This document shows, piece after piece, positions 38,155 through 46,969 of a stretch of 64,000 bases of DNA. The position numbers and the translations under genes are program-made. The notes under the pieces were generated by a model. That model saw only the letters and a list, made by a program, of their open reading frames with translations, did no database searches and was not told the origin of the DNA. The stretch lies in NCBI RefSeq assembly GCF_001598435.1, contig NZ_BCYY01000002.1:186001-250000 (forward strand). Reading direction: 5' to 3'. The first letter of the stretch is position 1; each line of letters starts with the position of its first letter. Source of the stretch: Sphingomonas pituitosa NBRC 102491. GTDB taxonomy: Bacteria > Pseudomonadota > Alphaproteobacteria > Sphingomonadales > Sphingomonadaceae.

Positions 38155-39237
38155 ATGCGGGGGATTCTTTCAGAAGCGGAACAAGTACTCGGCTCGCCGA
38201 CGCGCAACCTGGTTTCGATCCTGCTCTTCGTGCTCACGGTCGCGGTGCTGGCGACGATCGGCTACATGGCGGCGGGCTGGAGCTTCGCCGATGCCAGCTA
38301 CATGGTGGTGCTGACGATCTACACCGTCGGCTATGGTGAAATCCGCCCGATCGACACCCCCTATCTGCACGCGGTGACCATGGGGACGATGGTGCTGGGC
38401 TGCACCGGCATGATCCTGCTCACCAGCGCGCTCGTCCAGTTCTTCACCGTCCTGCAATTGCAGAGTATTTTCGGAGCAACCCGCATGCAGAGCCGCATCG
38501 ACAAGCTCAGCGACCATGTCGTGATCTGCGGCTATGGCCGGATCGGCGTGATGCTCGCCCGCGATCTCTCCCGCGCTGCCGTACCCGTGCTGGTGATCGA
38601 GCGCGGCCCCGAACGCCGCGCCGAAGCCGAGGCTGCGGGCCTGTGCACGCTTTCCGGCGACGCCACCGAGGAGGAGGTGCTGATCGCCGGGGGAATCCAG
38701 CGCGCCCGCGCGCTCGCCACGGTGCTGCCCGACGATGCCGCCAACGTGTTCATCACGCTCAGCGCGCGCAATCTCAACGCCGGACTGGAGATCATCGCCC
38801 GCGGCGAGGCACCCACCACCGAGCGCAAGCTGATCCATGCCGGCGCCGACCGCGTCGTCTTCCCCACCCATATCGGTGCCGAGGCGATGGCGCGGATGAT
38901 CCTCTATCCCCATCGCGAGCATGTGCAGGGCGACGAACAACTGGCGCGGCTGCGGCGCGAACTCGGGGCGCTGGGGCTGGAGGTCGAGATGGTGGAAGTC
39001 GCGAAGGGCGCCACCATGGCCGGGTTGAGCGTCGAGGAAGCCGAACGCCGCGCCGAAGGCAGCATCTTCATCGTCCAGATCGACCGTGCCGACGGGCGCT
39101 CGATCCCCCGGCCGGCGCGCGACGAACGGCTTGAGGGGGGCGACAAGGCGGTGGTGGTGATGCGCGACGTCGCTGCCGGCGCGCGGGCGCTGTTCACCTC
39201 CCGCGCCGAGATCCGCGCCGGGCGGAACAAGTTTTGA
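38155..39237 (+). CDS. Potassium channel with RCK/TrkA domain
   Basis: This 360-residue inner-membrane protein has a two-helix pore (TM1 ~19-42, pore loop and TM2 ~72-100) with the selectivity filter TVGYGE. A RCK N-domain (VVICGYGRIGVMLARDL, Rossmann fold) and a C-terminal TrkA-C-like part (~270-345) follow. It resembles MthK-like channels gated by ligand or NAD(H) binding to the RCK ring. The start is set at the ATG at 38155 (MRGILSEAEQVLGSP); the long open frame upstream overlaps the divergent transpeptidase gene and is a shadow. Confidence 0.92.
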   Translation: MRGILSEAEQVLGSPTRNLVSILLFVLTVAVLATIGYMAAGWSFADASYMVVLTIYTVGYGEIRPIDTPYLHAVTMGTMVLGCTGMILLTSALVQFFTVLQLQSIFGATRMQSRIDKLSDHVVICGYGRIGVMLARDLSRAAVPVLVIERGPERRAEAEAAGLCTLSGDATEEEVLIAGGIQRARALATVLPDDAANVFITLSARNLNAGLEIIARGEAPTTERKLIHAGADRVVFPTHIGAEAMARMILYPHREHVQGDEQLARLRRELGALGLEVEMVEVAKGATMAGLSVEEAERRAEGSIFIVQIDRADGRSIPRPARDERLEGGDKAVVVMRDVAAGARALFTSRAEIRAGRNKF

Positions 39238-39413
39238 GGTGTATCCTCCTCGATCCCCTTTCCTTCAGGGGACAGGTCGGGGTTGGGCATGTCTCACCGA
39301 GACCAGCGCAGAGCCTGGAATCCCTCCGCCCCGCCCCTTCCTTGCGGGAGGAAAAGCTTGGATTGTCGCTCCCCTTCACCGCAGCTTCAGCTCCCTCCGG
39401 ATAAGGGCTTCGA
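39238..39413. other. Non-coding gap with degenerate repeat-like hairpins
   Basis: This 176-bp gap between the channel gene and the VirJ-like gene shows no credible coding frame. It has GC-rich, hairpin-prone tracts such as TCCCCTTTCCTTCAGGGGA near 39254-39273 and CCCCTTCCTTGCGGGAGG near 39335-39353, like decayed copies of intergenic palindromic repeats. The first could end transcription of the channel gene. Confidence 0.5.
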
Positions 39414-40184
39414 ATGGCAACGCCTGCCCCCTCCCTTCGCACCAACCGCCGCGCCTGGAAGCGCTGGCTGGCAGCCCTTGTCGCCCTGCTCGCCGCCATC
39501 GCCTTCGGGGTCTATTGGAGCGCGGGCTTCCTCGATCGTGATCCGGTCCATCTCTACGGCATGCCCGAACGTCCCGGCACCATCCCGGTGGCGGCGGTGT
39601 TCCTGTCCGGCGACATGGGCATCCGCTATGGCATGGGTTCCCATGTCGTCGAGGCGCTCGCCGGCGCCGGCGTGCCGGTGTACGCCGTGGCAAGCTCCAC
39701 CGCGTTCGCGCACCGACAGACCCATGCGGAGGTGCAGGCGCTGCTCGCCAATGCCGTCCGCGAGGCCCGCCGCCGCTCCGGCGCAGCCAAGGTCGTCGTC
39801 ATCGGCCAGTCGTTCGGCGCCGACATGGCACGGGTGGGGATGGCGTCGCTCCCCGCCGATCTGCGGTCCAGGGTCGCGGCGCTGGTGCTGGTCGTCCCCG
39901 GCACCACCGCCTATTTCCGTGCCGACCCGCTCGGCTTCGCCTATATCGGTGCGCCCGATGCAGACGCGGCATCGGCGAAGAAGCTCGACTGGCTGCCGGT
40001 GACCTGCATCCGCGGCGCCGAAGAGACCGACAGCCTCTGCCCCAGCCTGCTCGCGCCGAACGTCCGCCGCATCACGCTGCCAGGCGGGCACTTCCTGCGG
40101 ATGGACCATGACCTGCTGGTCCGCACCGTGTTCGCCGCGCTGGCGCCCGTCCTCGGCACGCACCTCGACGCCCCTGAATCCTAG
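39414..40184 (+). CDS. VirJ/AcvB-like serine hydrolase
   Basis: This 256-residue alpha/beta hydrolase of the bacterial virulence (VirJ) family has an N-terminal membrane segment (residues ~17-36), so the catalytic domain is periplasmic. The nucleophile elbow is GQSFGA (Ser133), with a late His in LPGGHFLRMDH. In Agrobacterium and Rhizobium, AcvB/AtvA proteins of this family hydrolyse lysyl-phosphatidylglycerol and are encoded beside lpiA. Here the next gene is an mprF/lpiA homologue, so the same role is likely. Its last codons and stop form the first unit of a 16-bp tandem repeat. Confidence 0.88.
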   Translation: MATPAPSLRTNRRAWKRWLAALVALLAAIAFGVYWSAGFLDRDPVHLYGMPERPGTIPVAAVFLSGDMGIRYGMGSHVVEALAGAGVPVYAVASSTAFAHRQTHAEVQALLANAVREARRRSGAAKVVVIGQSFGADMARVGMASLPADLRSRVAALVLVVPGTTAYFRADPLGFAYIGAPDADAASAKKLDWLPVTCIRGAEETDSLCPSLLAPNVRRITLPGGHFLRMDHDLLVRTVFAALAPVLGTHLDAPES

Positions 40185-40238
40185 CACCTCTGAATCCTAG
40201 CACCTCTGAATCCTAGCACCTCTGAATCCTAGCGCCTC
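40175..40238 (+). repeat. Four tandem copies of a 16-bp unit at the VirJ-like stop codon
   Basis: The unit TGAATCCTAGCACCTC occurs at 40175, 40191, 40207 and 40223, perfect in the first three and with one change (A to G) in the fourth. The stop of the VirJ-like gene (TAG, 40182-40184) is inside the first unit. It lies about 95 bp upstream of the mprF/lpiA start. Confidence 0.95.
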
Positions 40239-40332
40239 CGAGCGGCAGCGCGTCCGCTTGATTGCTAGCCGTGCGCGGCGACGGTAAAGGCGGCGGCGGC
40301 GCGCACGGGGAAGGCGTCGGCTGGGGGATGGA

Positions 40333-42924
40333 ATGCAGGGCGCGGAGCCGGACGCAACGGCGAAAGAGACAAGTTCCTCGGGCGGGCTCGGCCGCTGGTT
40401 GTTCGCGCATCGCCGGCCAATCCTGATCCTGCTCGCGCTGGCGCTCACGCTGCTGGGGTTCGAGGCGGTGCGCGCGATCCTCCGCGAGGTGCACCTGCGC
40501 GACGTGCGGCATGCGTTGCACCAGATCGACGCCATCCGCCTGGCGCTGGCACTGGGACTCACCACCGCCTCCTATCTGGCGCTGACGCTGTATGACTGGT
40601 TCGCGGTGCGCGCGATCGGCCTCCGCCTGCCATGGCGGACGGCGGCGCTCGCATCGTTCACCAGCTACACGATCAGCCACAATCTCGGTCTCGCGCTGCT
40701 GACCGGCGGCACCGCGCGACTGCGGGCCTATGGCGCGGCCGGCCTCGACTTCGCCGATGTCGCGCGCGTGACGCTGATCGCCAGCGGCACCTTCTGGGGC
40801 GGGGTGTTCGCGGTGACCGCGATCGCCCTGCTGGGGGCGCAGCATCCGCTGCTGCTGGCGGGGCAGATGCTCTCGACGCCCCTGCTCCACGGGGCCGGTG
40901 CCATCGTGGCGCTGGCCTTTGCGGCGTTGTTCGTTCTGCGGCTACGAGGGCTGACCGACCTGCGCATCGGGAACGCCAGCCTGCCGCTGCCGCGTGCACC
41001 GCTGATGGCGGGACAGATCGGCATCGCCGCCCTCGATCTCGCCTGCGCGTCCGGCGCGCTGTTCGTCCTGATCCCGCACGCCGATCCCGCGCTGATCGGC
41101 ACCTTCTTCCTCGCCTATGCCCTTGCGATCGTCATCGCGCTGATCACCCATGTTCCAGGCGGGATCGGTGTGTTCGAGGCGGTGATGCTCGCCCTGGTGC
41201 CGATCGGCCGAACCGACCTGTTTGCGGCGCTGCTGCTCTACCGGGTGGTCTATTATCTGCTGCCGCTGCTCGTCGCGGGCGCGCTGCTCGTCGCGATCGA
41301 GGGCCGGCGGCTGCGCCACCCGATCGCGGCGGGGCTGAGCGTCGCGCATCGCATCGGCCAGGCGCTGGTGCCGCCGCTGCTGGCGCTGCTGGTGTTCGGC
41401 GGCGGGCTGGTGCTGCTCGTCTCGGGCGCGCTGCCGCCGGCGCATGGCCGGATGCACCCGCTGCACGGCATCCTGCCGCTGCCCTTCGTCGAGGGGTCGC
41501 ACTTTGCGGCCAGCCTGGTCGGCAGCGCGCTGCTGCTGATCGCCCCGGCGGTGCAGGCACGGCTGAAGAGCGGCTTCCACGCCGCCCGTCTGCTGCTGGT
41601 GGCGGGTGCGCTGTTCTCGCTCGCCAAGGGCATCGATTTCGAGGAAGCGACGGTACTGCTGATCGTCGCCGGGCTTCTCCAATATGCCCGCCCCGGCTTC
41701 TATCGCAGCGCCGGGATCGGCTCGGCGCCGGTCGCGCGCTGGTGGTGGGCGGCGGCGCTGATCGCACTGCTGCTCAGCGCCTGGGCCGGCTTCTTCGCCT
41801 ACAAGCGCGTGCCGTACAGCGATGACCTGTGGTGGGACTTTGCCTGGCGCGGCAACGCTCCGCGCTTTCTCCGCGCCACGCTGGGGGCGACGATGCTGCT
41901 GGTCGGCTGGGCGTTCTGGCGACTGATGTCCGCCGCGCCCCGCGTCCGCGAGCACCAATCCCTCGACGCCGAGGTCGCCGCGCGCGCAATCGCCGTCGCC
42001 AGCCGCGCCGATGCCATGCTCGCCTATACGGGCGACAAGGACTTCCTCGTCTCCACCGCAGGCGACGCTTTTCTGATGTACCGGGTGCAGGGCCGCACCT
42101 GGATCGTGATGGGGGATCCTGTCGGCCCGGAAGAGGCCTGGTCCGAACTCATCTGGGAAATCCGCCGCCGCTGCGATGCGGCCCGCGGGCGACTCTGCCT
42201 GTTCCAGGTGAGCGCAGCGATGCTCCCGCTGGTCGTCGAGCTGGGCCTCCAGCCGCTCAAATATGGCGAGGAGGCGGTGGTCGATCTCCGCCAAGGCTAT
42301 GACCTCAAGGGCGGACCGTTCAAGTCGCTTCGCTATTCCGTCAAGCGCGCGACCAGCGAGGGGCTGATCTTCGAGGTGGTGTCGGCGGCAGAAGTGCCCG
42401 CTCTGCTCCCCGAACTCCAGCGCGTCTCCGACGCCTGGCTTGCCGGGAAAACCGGGGCGGAGAAGCGCTTCAGCCTCGGCCGCTTCGATCCCGACTATCT
42501 CTCCCATTTCGATTGCGCCGTGTTGCGCCTCGACGGCCGGATCGTCGCCTTCGCGAACCTGTGGGAGACCCCCAACCGCGAGGAAATCTCGGTCGACTTG
42601 ATGCGGCATTTGCCAAACACGCCCTATGGGGCGATGGACCTGCTGTTCGTGCGGCTGCTGCAATATGGCGCGGCGCGGGGGTTCGCGCGGTTCAACCTCG
42701 GCATGGCGCCGCTCTCGGGCCTCAAGCCCGGCCCGCTCGCGCCGATCTGGTCGCGGCTGGGCGCGGCGGTCTATGGCCATGGCGAGCGGATCTACGGCTT
42801 TTCCGGCCTGCGATCGTTCAAGCAGAAGTTCGGCCCCAGCTGGGTACCGCGCTATATCGGCACCACCCCCGGCGTCTCGGTCCCCCGGGCATTGATCGAC
42901 GCGGCGGTGCTGATCGGCGGATAG
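40333..42924 (+). CDS. mprF: Bifunctional lysylphosphatidylglycerol flippase/synthetase (MprF/LpiA)
   Basis: This 863-residue inner-membrane protein has an N-terminal flippase region of ~14 helices (residues ~25-530, with the family segment HVPGGIGVFEAVMLALVP near 274-291) and a C-terminal GNAT-fold aminoacyl-tRNA transferase domain (DUF2156, ~555-850; AYTGDKDFLVS and YSVKRATSEGLIFEV are recognisable). It transfers lysine from tRNA to phosphatidylglycerol and flips the product outward, lowering membrane negative charge and protecting against cationic peptides and acid. Length fits the family (840-870). The ATG at 40333 has GGGGGATGG upstream. The adjacent VirJ/AcvB-like gene may encode the matching hydrolase. 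Confidence 0.94.
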   Translation: MQGAEPDATAKETSSSGGLGRWLFAHRRPILILLALALTLLGFEAVRAILREVHLRDVRHALHQIDAIRLALALGLTTASYLALTLYDWFAVRAIGLRLPWRTAALASFTSYTISHNLGLALLTGGTARLRAYGAAGLDFADVARVTLIASGTFWGGVFAVTAIALLGAQHPLLLAGQMLSTPLLHGAGAIVALAFAALFVLRLRGLTDLRIGNASLPLPRAPLMAGQIGIAALDLACASGALFVLIPHADPALIGTFFLAYALAIVIALITHVPGGIGVFEAVMLALVPIGRTDLFAALLLYRVVYYLLPLLVAGALLVAIEGRRLRHPIAAGLSVAHRIGQALVPPLLALLVFGGGLVLLVSGALPPAHGRMHPLHGILPLPFVEGSHFAASLVGSALLLIAPAVQARLKSGFHAARLLLVAGALFSLAKGIDFEEATVLLIVAGLLQYARPGFYRSAGIGSAPVARWWWAAALIALLLSAWAGFFAYKRVPYSDDLWWDFAWRGNAPRFLRATLGATMLLVGWAFWRLMSAAPRVREHQSLDAEVAARAIAVASRADAMLAYTGDKDFLVSTAGDAFLMYRVQGRTWIVMGDPVGPEEAWSELIWEIRRRCDAARGRLCLFQVSAAMLPLVVELGLQPLKYGEEAVVDLRQGYDLKGGPFKSLRYSVKRATSEGLIFEVVSAAEVPALLPELQRVSDAWLAGKTGAEKRFSLGRFDPDYLSHFDCAVLRLDGRIVAFANLWETPNREEISVDLMRHLPNTPYGAMDLLFVRLLQYGAARGFARFNLGMAPLSGLKPGPLAPIWSRLGAAVYGHGERIYGFSGLRSFKQKFGPSWVPRYIGTTPGVSVPRALIDAAVLIGG

Positions 42925-42981
42925 ACCCTTGGGTTCGAAAGCCGGCACCCCACATGCGGCGCCGCAACCAGGGAGACACGC

Positions 42982-43851
42982 ATGGACCTCGCATTTCTCG
43001 GCCTCGGGCAGATGGGCATCGGCATGGCCGGGGCACTGCTCGATGCCGGACACACGCTGACCGTCTGGAACCGTTCGCCCGACAAGGCGGCACCGCTCAC
43101 CGAGCGCGGCGCCCGTCTCGCTCGCACGCCGCGCGAAGCCGCCGACGGCGCGCAGGCCGTTCTGACCATGGTGGCGGACGATGTCGCGCTCGCCGCGATC
43201 CTCGATGGAGAGGACGGCGTGTTGGCCGGCATGGCACCCGGCGCGCTCCACTTGTCGCACAGCACCATCGCCGTCGCGACCGCCGACACGCTCGCCGCCC
43301 GGCACGCCGAGGCGGGCCAGTTGTTCGTCTCCGCGCCGGTGTTCGGCCGCCCGCCGGTTGCCGCGCAGGGCAAGCTCGCCATCGTCGCGGCGGGCACCCC
43401 CGACGCGATGGAAGCCGCCGCGCCGATCCTCGACGCGCTGGGCCGGGTCACCTTCCCGATGGGCGACAAGCCCTCGGCGGCCAATCTGGTGAAGCTCGCC
43501 GGCAACTTCATGATCATGGCGACCGTCGAGGCGTATGGCGAAGCGATGTCGCTCGGCGAGAAGGGCGGCGTCGCGCGCGAGAAGATGCTGGAGGTGTTCT
43601 CCGGCACGATCTTCGACGGCGCGATCCACAAGGTCTACGGCCCGCCGATCGCCGAGCGTCGCCACCGCCCCGCCGGCTTTGCCGCGCCGCTGGGCCTCAA
43701 GGACATGCGCCTTGCCGGCGAGGCCGCCGACGCGGTGGGCGCCAGGCTCCCGCTGCTCGACCTGGTCCGCGCGCATCTCACCAAGACAGTGGCGACCGAA
43801 GGCAGCGACGTCGACGTGACCGCGCTCGCGGAGACGATCGCCAAGCTCTGA
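42982..43851 (+). CDS. NAD(P)-dependent beta-hydroxyacid dehydrogenase
   Basis: This 289-residue protein is of the 3-hydroxyisobutyrate/6-phosphogluconate dehydrogenase superfamily. The nucleotide motif FLGLGQMGIGMAGALLDAGH is at the N-terminus with NRSPDK after beta-2, suggesting NADP use, and the catalytic Lys sits in KLAGNFMIMATVEAYGEA (~173). The usual substrate-binding glycines are replaced by SAPVFGRPPVAAQGKL, as in glyoxylate/succinic-semialdehyde reductase-like members, so the substrate is uncertain. GGGAGA precedes the ATG at 42982. Confidence 0.88.
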   Translation: MDLAFLGLGQMGIGMAGALLDAGHTLTVWNRSPDKAAPLTERGARLARTPREAADGAQAVLTMVADDVALAAILDGEDGVLAGMAPGALHLSHSTIAVATADTLAARHAEAGQLFVSAPVFGRPPVAAQGKLAIVAAGTPDAMEAAAPILDALGRVTFPMGDKPSAANLVKLAGNFMIMATVEAYGEAMSLGEKGGVAREKMLEVFSGTIFDGAIHKVYGPPIAERRHRPAGFAAPLGLKDMRLAGEAADAVGARLPLLDLVRAHLTKTVATEGSDVDVTALAETIAKL

Positions 43852-43923
43852 CCGTCCGAAGGGCGGGGCATTTTGACGGCACCCGCCCTTCCCAGCGCAG
43901 CCGATCGCGCGTACATTTCCCAC

Positions 43924-44190
43924 ATGATCACTCGGCTTTTCCTCGCCCACCCCCGCAGTGTCGGCGAAAGCTATGGCGAGCATGCCGCGACGGCGGCGCG
44001 GTTCGGTGTCACCATGATGGTGGGCGGTGCCGCCTGCATCGTCCATGCGGTGCTGCCGTTCCTGTTCGTGCGGACGGCGAGCGATTCGGTGAAGCGGCTC
44101 TACGCCCAGATGAAGGCGCGCCAGCCCGCCTTTGCCGAGCAGCAGCCGGCCTTCCGCCAGCCCGAGTGGCAGCTCGACTACGAAATCTGA
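43924..44190 (+). CDS. DUF6356 family protein
   Basis: This 88-residue protein starts at the ATG at 43924 (MITRLFLAHPRSVGESYGEH), which matches the start of DUF6356 proteins seen in sphingomonads. One hydrophobic segment (MMVGGAACIVHAVLPFLFV, residues ~30-48) suggests a membrane protein. A TTG at 43873 could extend it by 17 residues but is less family-like. Function unknown. It sits between the dehydrogenase and the FAD-binding protein on the same strand. Confidence 0.85.
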   Translation: MITRLFLAHPRSVGESYGEHAATAARFGVTMMVGGAACIVHAVLPFLFVRTASDSVKRLYAQMKARQPAFAEQQPAFRQPEWQLDYEI

Positions 44191-44213
44191 CACCAGGCTT
44201 GGGGGGCCGCACC

Positions 44214-45563
44214 ATGATCGAACACGTCGCCATCATCGGCGCGGGCTTTTCGGGCACGCTCCAGGCGATCAATCTCATCCGCCATGAAGGACCGCGCGCG
44301 ACGCTGATCGAGCGCGCGCCGGTGGCGGGCACCGGGCTGGCCTATGGCGCCGCGCATCCTTCGCACCTGCTCAACGTCCGCGCCGCGAACATGAGCGCCT
44401 TCCCGGACGATCCGGGACACCTCGTCCGCTGGCTGGAGGGGCGCGGCGTCGAGCATGCCGCCGCCAGCTTCGTGCCCCGGCGGGTCTACGGCGAATATCT
44501 CCGCGAGATGCTGGCGCAGGCGCTCGCCCGCTATCCAGACCGTCTGCGCCTCGTTCGCGGGGAAGTGGAGGACGTTACCTTCGACGCGGACGGCGCGACG
44601 CTCCAGCTTTCGGACGGCACGCTGCGCGCCGATGCCGCGGTGCTCGCGGTCGGCAACCTGCCGCCGCACGATCCGCCGGGCCTCGACCCCGCCGCGCTCT
44701 CGCCCACGCGCTACAAGGGCGATCCGTGGGACCCGAGCGTGCCGGAGGGCCTGTCGGACGACGATACCGTGCTGGTGATCGGCACCGGCCTCACCATGGT
44801 CGATGTCGCGCTGCTGCTCGAGGCGCGCGGGTTCGGCGGCAAGATCATCGCGGTGTCCCGCCGCGGCCTGCTGCCCCGCCCCCACGCGGCCGGGCAGGAC
44901 TGGGACAAGATCCGTGAGCGGCCGCGCACGCAAGCATCGTCGCTCGTCCGCGCGGTCCGCACCCGCGCCGAGCAGGTCGGCTGGCGCAACGCGGTCGACG
45001 AGCTCCGCCCCTTCACCCAGCCGATGTGGGCCAATGCCGCCGAGGACGAGCGCGCCCGCTTCCTGCGCCATCTGCGCCCCTGGTGGGACGTGCACCGCCA
45101 CCGCCTCGCGCCCGAGGTCCACGCCCGGCTGCAGGCACTGATCGATCGCGGACGGTTGGAGGTGCTCGCCGCCAAGACGCTGGGGTTTGCCGAGGGCCCG
45201 GCGGGGATCGCGGTCACGTTCCGCCCGCGCGGGGGCGACGCGACGAAGACGATCACCGCCCAGCGCATCGTCAACTGCACCGGCCCGCTCGGCGATCTCG
45301 CCCGCACCCGCGAGCCGCTGCTCCAGCGCCTCGCCGAGCGCGGGCTGATCCGCCCCGATGCCGCGCATATCGGGATCGACGTCGACAACCAGGGCCAGAC
45401 CATCGCCGCCAATGGCCGCGCCAACGCCAATCTCTACGCGCTCGGGCCGATGACCCGCGGCGCCTTCTGGGAAATCGTCGCGGTGCCCGATATCCGCACC
45501 CAGACCTGGGCAGTCGCCCGTCGCCTCTCCAACGCGCACTGGGTCGGCGGCGAAGGCTTATGA
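44214..45563 (+). CDS. FAD/NAD(P)-binding protein (HI0933/NAD_binding_9 type)
   Basis: This 449-residue flavoprotein starts with the FAD motif VAIIGAGFSGTLQAINLIRH and contains the NAD_binding_9 block LAYGAAHPSHLLNVRAANMS (~43-62) and a second dinucleotide site VLVIGTGLTMVDVALLLEARG (~185-205). Family members are predicted oxidoreductases and the substrate is unknown. The ATG at 44214 follows a GGGGGGCC-like Shine-Dalgarno, 23 bp after the DUF6356 gene. The open frame upstream of 44214 is a shadow. Confidence 0.88.
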   Translation: MIEHVAIIGAGFSGTLQAINLIRHEGPRATLIERAPVAGTGLAYGAAHPSHLLNVRAANMSAFPDDPGHLVRWLEGRGVEHAAASFVPRRVYGEYLREMLAQALARYPDRLRLVRGEVEDVTFDADGATLQLSDGTLRADAAVLAVGNLPPHDPPGLDPAALSPTRYKGDPWDPSVPEGLSDDDTVLVIGTGLTMVDVALLLEARGFGGKIIAVSRRGLLPRPHAAGQDWDKIRERPRTQASSLVRAVRTRAEQVGWRNAVDELRPFTQPMWANAAEDERARFLRHLRPWWDVHRHRLAPEVHARLQALIDRGRLEVLAAKTLGFAEGPAGIAVTFRPRGGDATKTITAQRIVNCTGPLGDLARTREPLLQRLAERGLIRPDAAHIGIDVDNQGQTIAANGRANANLYALGPMTRGAFWEIVAVPDIRTQTWAVARRLSNAHWVGGEGL

Positions 45564-45614
45564 CGAACTGGTAACATTTGACACTAAATTGGAAAGTGCG
45601 GTATCAGGTCGTCC

Positions 45615-46655
45615 ATGACCGATACCGCCAATCCGCTCGGCCTCAACGGCTTCGAGTTCGTCGAGTTCACCTCGCCCGATCCGGACGCGATGGCGCGTCA
45701 GTTCGAGCAGCTGGGCTTCGTTGCCAGCCACCGCCATCCCCGCAAGAACATCACGCGGTACAAGCAGGGCCGCATCAACCTGATGCTCAACCGCGACGAT
45801 GCCGGCCGCGTCGCCGCCTTCCGCGGCGAACACGGTCCTTCGGCCAGCGCGATGGCGTTCCGCGTGGCGGACCCGAAAAAGGCGATGGAATGGGCGCTCG
45901 CCCACGGCGCCAAGCCTACGGATGAGGACGATACCGTCATCCAGGGCATCGGCGGCTCGTACCTCTATTTCATCCAGGACGAGACCGACCTCTATGCCGA
46001 CTGGGCCGAGTTCCCCGGCTGGCGCGAGGCGGAGGCGGCGAACAGCGTCGGGCTCGACCTGCTCGACCACCTCACCCACAATGTCCGCCGCGGCCAGATG
46101 CGGGTGTGGAGCGAGTTCTACCGCACGCTCTTCGGCTTCGAGGAGCAGAAGTATTTCGACATCAAAGGCAAGGCGACCGGCCTGTTCAGCCAGGCGATGA
46201 TCGCGCCCGACAAGGCGATCCGCATCCCGCTGAACGAGAGCCAGGACGACAACAGCCAGATCGAGGAATTCCTCCGCGAATATAATGGCGAAGGCATCCA
46301 GCACCTCGCGCTGACCACCGCCGACATCTACGACACGGTCGAGCGCCTGCGCGCCCGCGGCGTGCGGCTGCAGGACACGATCGAGACCTATTACGAGCTG
46401 GTCGACAAGCGCGTCCCCGGCCACGGCGAGGACCTGGAGCGCCTGCGCAAGAACCGCATCCTGATCGACGGCTCGGTGGAGAAGGACGAGGGCATCCTGC
46501 TCCAGATCTTCACCGAGACGATGTTCGGGCCGATCTTCTTCGAGATCATCCAGCGCAAGGGCAATGAAGGCTTCGGCAACGGCAATTTCCAGGCGCTGTT
46601 CGAGAGCATCGAGCTCGACCAGATCCGCCGCGGCGTGATCAAGGTCGACGCCTGA
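45615..46655 (+). CDS. hpd: 4-Hydroxyphenylpyruvate dioxygenase
   Basis: This 346-residue Fe(II) dioxygenase converts 4-hydroxyphenylpyruvate to homogentisate in tyrosine catabolism. The iron ligands are visible: His152 (LDHLTHNV), His230 (IQHLALTT) and Glu310 (FFEIIQRKG). The C-terminal gate helix region GFGNGNFQALFESIELDQ is intact. Length is in the normal range. The next gene on the strand, hmgA, encodes the following step. No leading signal peptide, so it is cytoplasmic. Confidence 0.97.
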   Translation: MTDTANPLGLNGFEFVEFTSPDPDAMARQFEQLGFVASHRHPRKNITRYKQGRINLMLNRDDAGRVAAFRGEHGPSASAMAFRVADPKKAMEWALAHGAKPTDEDDTVIQGIGGSYLYFIQDETDLYADWAEFPGWREAEAANSVGLDLLDHLTHNVRRGQMRVWSEFYRTLFGFEEQKYFDIKGKATGLFSQAMIAPDKAIRIPLNESQDDNSQIEEFLREYNGEGIQHLALTTADIYDTVERLRARGVRLQDTIETYYELVDKRVPGHGEDLERLRKNRILIDGSVEKDEGILLQIFTETMFGPIFFEIIQRKGNEGFGNGNFQALFESIELDQIRRGVIKVDA

Positions 46656-46675
46656 CAAGTTCGGAGAGGGAGAGA

Positions 46676-46716
46676 GCCGGGGGTGCCGCCGCAGGAACAC
46701 GATGGCATACCCCGGC
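46676..46716 (+). terminator. Hairpin after hpd
   Basis: GCCGGGGGTGCC at 46676-46687 pairs with GGCATACCCCGGC ending at 46716 (7 + 4 bp with a small internal mismatch). It lies 21 bp after the hpd stop and has no T-tract, so it could stabilise the mRNA end or aid termination. Confidence 0.55.
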
Positions 46717-46767
46717 CCCACCGAACGAAAACCTTCGTGATGGCATGGCTACCGCAGTTGCCCCGTC

Positions 46768-46907
46768 GTCCCCCTCACCCTTCCGCCGCTTCGCGGCTCC
46801 CTCCCTCTCCCACAAGGGGAGAGGGAACAGTACGCCCCGACTCCCTCTCCCCTTGTGGGAGAGGGAAGGGGCCCGCCGCCGGAGGCGGTGGGAAGGGTGA
46901 GGGGGAC
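46768..46907. repeat. 140-bp palindromic intergenic repeat, copy 1
   Basis: The element begins GTCCCCCTCACCCTT and ends with its reverse complement AAGGGTGAGGGGGAC. Inside, CCCTCTCCCACAAGGGGAGAG and CTCTCCCCTTGTGGGAGAGGG-like arms form further stems, so the whole unit can fold into a long hairpin. It lies in the 314-bp gap between hpd and hmgA, which has no gene. Its reverse complement is nearly identical to copy 2 at 48287-48426, on the other side of hmgA. Confidence 0.93.
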
Positions 46908-46969
46908 AGCGGTTCGAATGCGACACCCCTGCGTCAAGGGGGAGGAGGATGGAGTAGGATGCGATCGGC

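Noticed and set aside
40175..40238. CRISPR array
   Set aside because: The 16-bp units are directly adjacent with no spacers, so this is a simple tandem repeat.
40942..44193. 1083-codon open frame on the minus strand
   Set aside because: Antisense to mprF, the dehydrogenase and the DUF6356 gene, all of which have family motifs; composition is typical of a shadow frame.
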